From Bordetella parapertussis (GTDB taxonomy: Bacteria > Pseudomonadota > Gammaproteobacteria > Burkholderiales > Burkholderiaceae_C), in NCBI GenBank assembly GCA_943328885.2, contig CALQBT020000152.1, positions 1 through 6,829 on the forward strand: 6,829 bases of DNA, read 5' to 3'. The notes under the pieces were generated by a model that saw nothing but the letters and a program-made list of their open reading frames with translations, had not been told where the DNA came from and made no database searches. Position numbers and translations under genes: made by a program. Shown here piece after piece: positions 1 through 5,602 of the stretch; position 1 is the first letter of the stretch, and each line of letters opens with the position of its first letter.

Positions 1-214
1 AAACCAGTTTACTTGACTGTCTTTTAAATAATCGGAGTCAGATCCCAATTAATTTCTTTCAGATACAGGATTTGTTAGAAAAATCAGGGGTTGATAGCCT
101 TGGTCAATAATGTAGATTGAAACATCTCATTGGACTTTTCACATCTACCAGTTACCCTAACGCAGTCTTTGACAGCAATTTCAAAGCATTTTCATCAACC
201 CAAGGAGATTTCTC
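1..214. other. AT-rich intergenic region upstream of rubrerythrin
   Basis: No convincing coding frame is visible here. Bases 1-180 are about 36% GC by my hand count, against well over 60% in the genes that follow, so the composition changes sharply. The stretch ends in a strong Shine-Dalgarno (AAGGAG, 202-207) for the rubrerythrin gene. It carries at least one sigma-70-like promoter (annotated separately) and a perfect TTGACA at 169-174. That TTGACA lacks a good -10 partner at the right distance and lies too close to the start codon to be an obvious promoter. I see no recognisable Fur, OxyR or FNR site of standard spacing. Confidence 0.7.
91..118 (+). promoter_or_regulatory. Candidate sigma-70 promoter for rubrerythrin
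   Basis: TTGATA (91-96, 5 of 6 to the -35 consensus) is followed after 16 bp by TAGATT (113-118, 4 of 6 to the -10 consensus). The predicted transcript would start near 125 and have a leader of about 90 nt before the ATG at 215. A TTGA-N9-TCAA inverted repeat (91-107) overlaps the -35 element and could be an operator, but its spacing does not match an FNR box. AT-rich DNA gives such matches by chance, so this is only a candidate. Confidence 0.4.
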
Positions 215-637
215 ATGGCAGCACTCAAAGGCTCCAAAACGGAAGAAAACCTGAAAGCCGCCTTCGCAGGCGAGTCACAGGCCAACCGCCGTTACCTGTA
301 TTTCGCAAACAAGGCCGACATCGAGGGCCAGAACGATGTGGCTGCGCTGTTCCGCTCCACCGCTGAAGGCGAGACCGGTCACGCCCACGGCCACCTCGAG
401 TTCCTCGAGGCCACCGGCGACCCCGCTACCGGCCTGCCGATCGGCAGCAGTCGCCAGAACTTGGCCGCAGCGGTGGCCGGCGAGACGCACGAGTACACCG
501 ACATGTACCCGGGCATGGCAAAGTCGGCACGCGACGAAGGTTTCGACGAGATCGCCGATTGGTTTGAGACCTTGGCCAAGGCCGAGCGCTCGCACGCCAA
601 CCGTTATCAGAAAGCCCTCGACGCGCTGGTCGACTGA
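215..637 (+). CDS. rbr: Rubrerythrin, short form without a rubredoxin domain
   Basis: This is a 140-residue non-haem diiron protein of the ferritin-like fold. Family members reduce hydrogen peroxide to water in the cytoplasm using electrons from a redox partner. The helical-bundle metal ligands are all present: Glu20 ([10 protein letters not shown]), Glu53 and His56 ([10 protein letters not shown]), Glu90 and Glu93 (AGETHEY), and Glu124 and His127 (AERSHANRY). Classical rubrerythrins are about 190 residues with a C-terminal rubredoxin domain binding one iron through four cysteines. This protein stops after the fourth helix and contains no cysteine, so it must receive electrons from another protein. 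The start is well supported: AAGGAG at 202-207 lies 7 nt before the ATG. The Fe-S protein and DUF3501 genes follow on the same strand, but a probable terminator separates them. Family assignment is very sure; peroxide as the in vivo substrate is inferred. Confidence 0.96.
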   Translation: MAALKGSKTEENLKAAFAGESQANRRYLYFANKADIEGQNDVAALFRSTAEGETGHAHGHLEFLEATGDPATGLPIGSSRQNLAAAVAGETHEYTDMYPGMAKSARDEGFDEIADWFETLAKAERSHANRYQKALDALVD

Positions 638-666
638 CCTGTCGCCTCGGGCGGTTTCGCTGCAAC

Positions 667-692
667 ACAAGGGGTCTTCAAGGGCCCCTTGT
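667..692 (+). terminator. Probable rho-independent terminator after rubrerythrin
   Basis: ACAAGGGGTC (667-676) pairs with GGCCCCTTGT (683-692) around a 6-nt loop. The 10-bp stem includes one T-G wobble. A T-rich but interrupted tract (TCGTTGTG, 693-700) follows. It lies 29 nt past the rubrerythrin stop. The tract is imperfect, so termination may be partial and leave some read-through into the Fe-S gene. Confidence 0.6.
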
Positions 693-747
693 TCGTTGTG
701 CCAGACCTTTGTTCGTCCCATATTTTCAAGACACCAGGCCCAAGACC

Positions 748-2100
748 ATGAGTACCCGCGAAGGCAACCTCGAAGCGCCCACCCGCCATGCGTTGGACTG
801 GAAGAACCCTCAGTTCTACGATCAGGACGCTTGTTTCACCGAGATGGAGCGGGTGTTCGACGTCTGCCACGGATGCAGGCGCTGTGTCAGCCTGTGCCAG
901 AGCTTTCCCACCTTGTTCGACCTGGTCGATGCGACCGAGGACGGCGAGGTGCACGGCGTCAAGAAAGAGGCCTACTGGGACGTCGTCGACCAGTGCTACC
1001 TCTGCGACCTGTGCTATGTGGTGAAGTGTCCCTATGTGCCGCCGCACCCCTGGCAGCTGGATTTTCCGCACTTGATGCTGCGCGCCAAGGCGATCAAGTT
1101 CAGCGCCGGGCGGGTCGGCCCGGCCGAGCAACTGCTGGCCTCAACCGATGTGCACGGCAGCTTCGCAGGCATCCCGGTCGTGGTGCAGGCGGTCAACGCG
1201 ATCAACAAGACCAAGCTTGCGCGCGGCCTGATGGACGGCGCGCTCGGTGTGCACCCAGACGCCTGGATGCCTGAACTGGCCACCCAGCGCTTCCGCTGGG
1301 CCGCCGAGAAGACAGGCACTGCAAGCCAGGTGGTGGACGGCAAGCTCGCGCCCGGCAAGGTGGCGATCTTCGCGACCTGCTATGTCAACTACAACGAACC
1401 CGGCATCGGCCACGACCTGCTCAAGCTGCTCGAGCACAACGCGATCCCCTATGTGATCGTCGAGAAGGAATCCTGCTGCGGCATGCCCAAGCTCGAACTC
1501 GGTGACCTCAAAGGGGTCGAGAAGCACAAGAACGCCAACATCCCTGTGCTCGCCAGGTACGCCAAGCAAGGCTATGCGATCCTCAGCGCGGTGCCAAGCT
1601 GCACGCTGATGTTCAAGCAGGAGTTGCCACTGATGTTCCCGGACGAGGTCGATGTGCAGCTCGTCAAGGCCGCGATGTTCGACCCCTTCGAGTACCTGAT
1701 GGCGCGCCAGAAAGACGGCCTGCTCAAGACCGATTTCAAACGCAAACTCGGCAAGGTCAGCTACCACATCCCCTGCCACGGCCGGGTGCAGAAGATAGGC
1801 CGCAAGACCGAGGAGATGTTCAAGCTGATCGGCCAGAGTGTGACGGTGACGCTCAACACCGTGGAGCGTTGCTCGGGACACGCGGGTACTTACGGCGTCA
1901 AGACCGCCACCCATCCGGTGGCGATGAAGATCGGCAAGCCGGTGTTCAAGCTGATGGCCAAGGACGAGCCCGACCACATCGCCAGCGATTGCCCGATGGC
2001 CGGCCATCACATTGCCCAAGGCATGGGCCAGGCCGGCACGCTGCCCAAGAACCTGGCACATCCGCTGACCCTGGTTCGCTACGCCTACGGATTGGAGTAA
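748..2100 (+). CDS. GlpC/heterodisulfide-reductase-related Fe-S protein
   Basis: This 450-residue cytoplasmic electron-transfer protein has two halves. The N-terminal half has two ferredoxin-type [4Fe-4S] motifs, C40-x2-C43-x2-C46-x3-C50 and C83-x2-C86-x2-C89-x3-C94-P. The C-terminal half has two CCG-like modules: C211, C243-C244-G and C285 in the first, and C343, C375-S-G and C415 in the second. This order is that of GlpC (the Fe-S subunit of anaerobic glycerol-3-phosphate dehydrogenase) and HdrD-like subunits. No FAD dehydrogenase partner (glpA or glpB) is nearby, so a GlpC role is unlikely. Context with rubrerythrin and DUF3501 suggests redox supply or stress defence (inference). The second CCG module has Ser376 where a second cysteine would be expected. 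I chose ATG 748; an in-frame TTG at 709 would add 13 residues with no better ribosome site. The Shine-Dalgarno before 748 is weak. The stop is 6 nt before the DUF3501 gene. Confidence 0.9.
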   Translation: MSTREGNLEAPTRHALDWKNPQFYDQDACFTEMERVFDVCHGCRRCVSLCQSFPTLFDLVDATEDGEVHGVKKEAYWDVVDQCYLCDLCYVVKCPYVPPHPWQLDFPHLMLRAKAIKFSAGRVGPAEQLLASTDVHGSFAGIPVVVQAVNAINKTKLARGLMDGALGVHPDAWMPELATQRFRWAAEKTGTASQVVDGKLAPGKVAIFATCYVNYNEPGIGHDLLKLLEHNAIPYVIVEKESCCGMPKLELGDLKGVEKHKNANIPVLARYAKQGYAILSAVPSCTLMFKQELPLMFPDEVDVQLVKAAMFDPFEYLMARQKDGLLKTDFKRKLGKVSYHIPCHGRVQKIGRKTEEMFKLIGQSVTVTLNTVERCSGHAGTYGVKTATHPVAMKIGKPVFKLMAKDEPDHIASDCPMAGHHIAQGMGQAGTLPKNLAHPLTLVRYAYGLE

Positions 2101-2106
2101 CCCAGC

Positions 2107-2694
2107 ATGACCAACACATCGATCACCCGCGACAGCCTGATGTCGCTAGAGGCCTACACCAAAGCCCGCAAGACCCTCAAGCCCGAGATCATCGGGCACC
2201 GCAAACTGCGCAGCGTGCGTCTGGGCGAGCACATCAACCTGCAGTTCGAGGACGAGAAGACGGTGCGCTACCAGATCCAGGAGATGCTGCGTATCGAGAA
2301 GATCTTTGAGGAGGAGGGCATCCAGAGCGAGATCGACGCCTACGCACCGCTGGTGCCGGGCGGCAGCAACTGGAAGGCCACGATGCTGATCGAGTACCCC
2401 GACCAACACGAGCGCAAGCGCGAACTGGCACGCTTGATCGGCGTCGAGGACAGGCTGTTCGTCGAGGTCGAGGGCCACGCCCGCGTCTACGCGATCGCCG
2501 ACGAAGACCTCGACCGTGAGAACGACGAGAAGACTTCAGCGGTGCATTTCGTCCGTTTCGAGTTCAGCAAGTCGGCGCGCGAGGCGGTGCGTGCCGGCGC
2601 GGCGGTCAAGCTCGGTTGCGACCACGCCAACTACCCCTCGCATGTCAACATCGAGCCCGAGACATTGGCCAGCCTGGCGGGCGACCTGCGTTGA
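2107..2694 (+). CDS. DUF3501 family protein
   Basis: This 195-residue protein matches my recollection of DUF3501, a family of unknown function. Typical features are an N-terminal basic segment with a RSVRLGEHINLQFED-like stretch, a central region rich in Glu and Arg (QEMLRIEKIFEEEGI), then LVPGG, and a C-terminal stretch GCDHANYPSHVNIEP. It has no signal peptide or membrane segment and only one cysteine, so it is probably a soluble cytoplasmic protein that does not hold a cysteine-ligated Fe-S cluster alone. GGAG at 2094-2097 lies inside the end of the upstream Fe-S gene, 9 nt before this ATG, and the gap is 6 nt, so the two are almost certainly co-transcribed. Conserved His and Asp residues near the C terminus (CDHANYPSH) could bind metal, but that is a guess. 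The family call is fairly sure; no biochemical role can be read from the sequence. Confidence 0.85.
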   Translation: MTNTSITRDSLMSLEAYTKARKTLKPEIIGHRKLRSVRLGEHINLQFEDEKTVRYQIQEMLRIEKIFEEEGIQSEIDAYAPLVPGGSNWKATMLIEYPDQHERKRELARLIGVEDRLFVEVEGHARVYAIADEDLDRENDEKTSAVHFVRFEFSKSAREAVRAGAAVKLGCDHANYPSHVNIEPETLASLAGDLR

Positions 2695-2742
2695 ATCTGC
2701 GCGCAAGGGCTTGACGCCTGTGCTGCGGGCAGCCTGGCGGCC

Positions 2743-3132
2743 TCAGACTTTGATGTCGCCGTCGACGTAGAACCAATGCCCGTTTTCGCGCAGGAATCGG
2801 CTGACTTCGTGCAGGCGCTGCGCCCGACCTCCCAGCTTGCTGCGTGCCACGAACTCTACCGTGGCCCGATGGTCGTCGATGGCGCGGTGCTGGCGGATTT
2901 GCAGTCCTAGCCAGCGCAGCCCGGGCTCGAACCCGATGTCGATCGGGCGGGTGCTCGGATGCCAGGTGTCGCGCAGATAGTCCGAGCGCTCGAGCACGAA
3001 AGCGCAGTAGCGCGATCGCATCAGCGCCAGTGCATCGGGCGCTTGCAAGTGCGCAAGACCGTGGTGCCAGCGGCCGCAGCATCCGGCATAAGGGTGCGGA
3101 CTGCTGCAAGGGCAGGGCAGTTGGGCAGGCAT
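2743..3132 (-). CDS. UPF0225/YchJ-family SEC-C motif protein
   Basis: This 129-residue protein has an N-terminal SEC-C zinc motif, C7-P-C9-x8-C18-C19 (CPCSS ... YAGCCGRWH). A domain of the YchJ type follows, with the hallmark stretch LMRSRYCAFVLERSDYLRDT (residues 38-57) and then WHPSTRP. The YchJ middle domain is NTF2-like. E. coli YchJ is about 152 residues and ends in a second SEC-C motif; this shorter version lacks it. The function of the family is unknown; SEC-C motifs bind zinc and, in SecA, mediate protein contacts. I chose ATG at 3132 because it directly precedes PAQLPCPC. GTG at 3135 would add one residue, and neither has a clear Shine-Dalgarno. The gene converges on the DUF3501 gene with a 48-bp gap and is divergent from the hydrolase, with 92 bp between them. 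The opposite strand has long open frames here, but only this frame gives a recognisable family. Confidence 0.88.
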   Translation of the reverse strand: MPAQLPCPCSSPHPYAGCCGRWHHGLAHLQAPDALALMRSRYCAFVLERSDYLRDTWHPSTRPIDIGFEPGLRWLGLQIRQHRAIDDHRATVEFVARSKLGGRAQRLHEVSRFLRENGHWFYVDGDIKV

Positions 3133-3224
3133 CACGCGATCATGCCGCAGCGCGCAAATCGACGGCCGCTACACTGCTTGCATCGCCAATTGCCGACGCT
3201 CGCGGCACAACATGAGGAGACAAG

Positions 3225-4157
3225 ATGCTCGATCCGCAAGCCAGGGGCCTGTTAGACATGATGATCGCGCGCGGCGTGCCGCCGACGCACACGCTCACAC
3301 CACAGGACGCGCGCCGCTTCTACCTTGAGCGACGCAGCGCCACGCAGCCCGCGCCAAGACCGGTGACCGAGGTGCGTGACTTGACCGCCTCGGGGCCTCA
3401 CGGCGACATCGCGCTGCGCCTATACCGTCCGGCAGGCATTCGCAGCCCGGCGCCTACGCTGGTCTACTACCACGGTGGTGGCTGGGTGATCGGAGATCTC
3501 GATACCCATGACTCGCTGTGCCGCGACCTGGCTGACGCCAGCGCTTGCGCCGTGGTCTCGGTCGATTACCGCATGGGTCCCGAGCACCGCTTCCCGGCTG
3601 CGGTTGACGATGTGCTGGCGGCCACCCGCTGGCTGCAGTCTCGGGCCGGCGAGCTCGACCTCGACGCGCAGCGCTTTGCGGTCGGCGGTGACAGCGCCGG
3701 TGGCAACCTGGCCGCGGTGGTGGCCTTGGCCTGGCGTGATGCTGGCGAAGCCATAGCGCTGAAATTCCAGCTGCTGATCTACCCGTGCACCGACATGCGC
3801 CAGGTCGCGCCCTCTCACGCGAGCAACGGCCAGGGTTATATGTTGACCGCAGACACGCTCGGCTATTTCCGCAGCCACTACGTGGACGAAGCGCAGTACA
3901 GCGACTGGCGTGCCTCGCCTTTGCTGCACACCAATCTGTCCGGGCTACCGCCGGCGCTGGTGTTGACCGCTGGTTTCGACCCGCTTCGCGACGAGGGCAG
4001 GCAGTATGCCGACGCACTGTCGGCCGCGGGCAGTACCGCGCAGTACGTCTGCTTCGAGCGCCAGATCCATGGCTTCATCACCATGGGCAAGGTGATCGAT
4101 GAGGCCAACACGGCGATCGGCTTGTGCGCGCAAGCGCTGCGCCGCGGCATGGCCTGA
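3225..4157 (+). CDS. Alpha/beta hydrolase, HSL-type (family IV) esterase
   Basis: This 310-residue serine hydrolase is probably cytoplasmic, as no signal peptide is seen. The oxyanion-hole motif HGGGW is at residues 83-87. The nucleophile elbow GDSAGG is at 155-160, with Ser157 as nucleophile. The remaining triad residues are most likely Asp252 (GFDPLRDEG) and His282 (IHGF). The layout and length fit the hormone-sensitive-lipase group of bacterial carboxylesterases, which cleave short to medium acyl esters; the true substrate cannot be told. An N-terminal cap segment (about 1-50) precedes the core domain. AGGAG at 3215-3219 lies 5 nt before the ATG and fixes the start. The gene lies directly before tolB, only 45 nt upstream, where tolA often sits in related genomes. 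A functional link to Tol-Pal is not implied by its sequence. Confidence 0.93.
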   Translation: MLDPQARGLLDMMIARGVPPTHTLTPQDARRFYLERRSATQPAPRPVTEVRDLTASGPHGDIALRLYRPAGIRSPAPTLVYYHGGGWVIGDLDTHDSLCRDLADASACAVVSVDYRMGPEHRFPAAVDDVLAATRWLQSRAGELDLDAQRFAVGGDSAGGNLAAVVALAWRDAGEAIALKFQLLIYPCTDMRQVAPSHASNGQGYMLTADTLGYFRSHYVDEAQYSDWRASPLLHTNLSGLPPALVLTAGFDPLRDEGRQYADALSAAGSTAQYVCFERQIHGFITMGKVIDEANTAIGLCAQALRRGMA

Positions 4158-4181
4158 CGCCACGGGGTCGCGGCCTACAAT
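4154..4181 (+). promoter_or_regulatory. Candidate sigma-70 promoter for tolB-pal-cpoB
   Basis: CTGACG (4154-4159, 4 of 6 to the -35 consensus) and TACAAT (4176-4181, 5 of 6 to the -10 consensus) are 16 bp apart. The -35 element overlaps the hydrolase stop codon. Transcription would begin near 4188, giving tolB a leader of only about 15 nt with no Shine-Dalgarno. TACAAT stands out in this GC-rich context, but the -35 is weak. Confidence 0.45.
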
Positions 4182-4184
4182 GGT

Positions 4185-4202
4185 ATGAACACTGCCTGCT
4201 AG
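4185..4202 (+). other. Five-codon minicistron abutting the tolB start
   Basis: ATG AAC ACT GCC TGC TAG ends at the base just before the tolB ATG (TAGATG). It could allow re-initiation on tolB if the transcript starts upstream of 4185. If the promoter at 4154-4181 is used, the minicistron would be cut off, so the two ideas compete. A chance occurrence is quite possible. Confidence 0.15.
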
Positions 4203-5486
4203 ATGCCGATTCAACGACGTCAATTCAGCGCGGCCCTGGCCGCGTTTGTGCCAACGACCATGCTGTCGACGCTGGCCACAGCGCAGTTCCGGGTCGAGAT
4301 CTCCGGCATCGGTGCGACTCAACTGCCCTTGGCCGTCACCCGGTTTGTCGACGAGGACCGCAGCGGTCAAAACGTCTCGGCTATTGTCCGTGCCGATCTG
4401 GAGCGCAGCGGTGCTTTCCGCCTGGTCGATTCCAGCGGTGCGCTGGATGAACGCAGCCAACCGCAGTTCAGCGACTGGCGCGGTCGGGGCGCAGATGCGC
4501 TGGTTGCCGGCTCGGTGTCACGTCTGGCCGACGGGCGCTTCGATGTGCGCTACAAGCTGTGGGATGTTGTCAAGGGTGAGGAGTTGATCGCCCAGGCGCT
4601 GGCCGTGACAGCGGCTGAACTGCGGCTGGCAGCGCATCGGATGTCAGACGCTATTCACGAGCGACTGACCGGTGAGCGCGGCGTCAACGCCACGCGCATC
4701 GCCTATGTCACACGCGCTGCCAACCGCTACACCTTGCGCATCACCGATGCCGATGGCGAAGGCGGCCAGGTGGCGCTGACCAGCCCGCAGCCGCTCATCT
4801 CGCCGGCTTGGTCGCCCGACGGCCGCAGGCTGGCTTATGTGTCTTTCGAGACCGGCAAGGCCGTCGTGATGGTGCAGGACGTCATCAGTGGCGAGCGCCG
4901 CTCGGTGGCTAACTTCAAGGGCAGCAACAGCGCGCCGTCCTGGTCGCCTGACGGCCGCCGACTGGCGGTCACTCTGTCGCGCGACGGCCCGGCCCAGCTC
5001 TACTTGGTCGATCTGGAGGGCGACGGCGTGCGTCGTCTGACCAGCAGCAGTGCGATCGACACCGAAGCGGTGTTTGCCCCCGACGGCCAGAGCCTGTTCT
5101 TCGTCAGCGACCGCGGGGGCGGCCCGCAGGTCTACCGCATGCCGGTGGCGGGTGGTGCGGCTGAGCGTGTGACGTTCTCAGGGGCGTACAACATCAGCCC
5201 GGCCATCAGCCCGGACGGACGGACCATGGCCTATGTCACACGCAGCAACGGCATGCGCCTCATGGTTCAGTCGCTGGACGGCAAGCTGCCGGCGCTGGGG
5301 GTCACCGACAGCCGTGACGACGAAAGCCCGAGTTTCGCGCCGAATGGCCGCTTGCTGATCTATGCGACCCGCAACCAGGGTCGTGATGTGTTGATGACCA
5401 CCACGCTGGATGGCAAGATTCGCACCCGCCTGTTGTCATCAGGCGTTGATGTGCGCGAGCCGGCCTGGGGCCCCTTCATTCGATGA
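4203..5486 (+). CDS. tolB: TolB, periplasmic beta-propeller of the Tol-Pal system
   Basis: This 427-residue periplasmic protein links the inner-membrane TolQRA motor to Pal at the outer membrane and takes part in envelope constriction at division. A signal peptide (about 1-27) ends in ATA before Gln28. The N-terminal TolB domain (about 28-160) includes the conserved SGIGATQLPLAV region. The C-terminal propeller shows repeated blade motifs: SPAWSPDGRRLAYV (200-213), PSWSPDGRRLAV (245-256), FAPDGQSLFFVSD (291-303), SPAISPDGRTMAYV (332-345) and SPSFAPNGRLLIYA (375-388). The length is normal for TolB. The signal peptide has a twin-arginine-like QRRQF start. I kept ATG 4203: the next in-frame ATG (4260) would remove most of the signal. 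No Shine-Dalgarno is visible. tolQ, tolR and tolA are not immediately upstream. pal follows after 115 bp. Confidence 0.97.
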   Translation: MPIQRRQFSAALAAFVPTTMLSTLATAQFRVEISGIGATQLPLAVTRFVDEDRSGQNVSAIVRADLERSGAFRLVDSSGALDERSQPQFSDWRGRGADALVAGSVSRLADGRFDVRYKLWDVVKGEELIAQALAVTAAELRLAAHRMSDAIHERLTGERGVNATRIAYVTRAANRYTLRITDADGEGGQVALTSPQPLISPAWSPDGRRLAYVSFETGKAVVMVQDVISGERRSVANFKGSNSAPSWSPDGRRLAVTLSRDGPAQLYLVDLEGDGVRRLTSSSAIDTEAVFAPDGQSLFFVSDRGGGPQVYRMPVAGGAAERVTFSGAYNISPAISPDGRTMAYVTRSNGMRLMVQSLDGKLPALGVTDSRDDESPSFAPNGRLLIYATRNQGRDVLMTTTLDGKIRTRLLSSGVDVREPAWGPFIR

Positions 5487-5602
5487 GCTGGATCGTCTCT
5501 GGAATTTTTCTGACGGCAAGCCCTCTTTGCTTGCCTGACTTGCCGGCAGATTGCCGGCGCTGTGGTGGCCTGGCGGCCGCTGTTGATCGAGGAGTGTTGT
5601 GA
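5483..5602 (+). CDS. Possible 39-residue ORF bridging tolB and pal
   Basis: The frame opens with an ATG overlapping the tolB stop (ATGA, 5483-5486) and closes with TGA at 5600-5602, which shares a base with the pal ATG (TGATG). The peptide would begin MSWIVSGIFLTASPLCLP and continue with three more cysteines, including an RRCGG stretch. I recognise no family. It has no good Shine-Dalgarno of its own, so it would depend on translational coupling to tolB. GC-rich DNA gives open frames of this length by chance, so a non-coding spacer is the more conservative reading. Confidence 0.2.
   Translation: MSWIVSGIFLTASPLCLPDLPADCRRCGGLAAAVDRGVL
5515..5535 (+). other. Hairpin in the tolB-pal spacer
   Basis: GGCAAGC (5515-5521) and GCTTGCC (5529-5535) form a perfect 7-bp stem with a 7-nt loop. 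No T-run follows, so it is not a standard terminator. It could stabilise or trim the mRNA between tolB and pal, where the spacer is otherwise unusually long. Just downstream TTGCCGGC is repeated directly at 5540-5547 and 5551-5558. Confidence 0.45.
5589..5594 (+). promoter_or_regulatory. Shine-Dalgarno that fixes the pal start
   Basis: GAGGAG lies 7 nt before the ATG at 5602. Three consecutive possible starts occur here (GTG 5599, ATG 5602, ATG 5605); spacing favours the middle one. Confidence 0.75.

Noticed and set aside
169..174. Perfect TTGACA as the main rubrerythrin promoter
   Set aside because: No -10 match at 16-18 bp is better than 3 of 6, and the transcript would begin at the ribosome site.
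709..747. Longer Fe-S protein starting at TTG 709
   Set aside because: It adds 13 residues not resembling the family start, and no Shine-Dalgarno precedes it; ATG 748 is simpler.
336..1274. 312-codon + strand frame overlapping rubrerythrin and the Fe-S gene
   Set aside because: It is an out-of-frame reading of two clearly assigned genes, very rich in Arg, Ala and Pro.
1141..2061. Long open frame on the - strand (306 codons) inside the Fe-S gene
   Set aside because: It lies wholly opposite a gene with clear cysteine motifs, and its translation shows no recognisable domain; long antisense frames are common in GC-rich genes.
748..2100. GlpC as part of a glycerol-3-phosphate dehydrogenase
   Set aside because: No glpA- or glpB-like gene is adjacent, and the neighbours are rubrerythrin and DUF3501.
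2670..2740. 11-bp direct repeat CAGCCTGGCGG at 2670-2680 and 2730-2740
   Set aside because: It is short, GC-rich and made of common codons, with no insertion or other element between the copies.
2695..2742. Bidirectional terminator between DUF3501 and the convergent gene
   Set aside because: Only short, weak stems can be drawn in the 48-bp gap, and no T-run is present on either strand.
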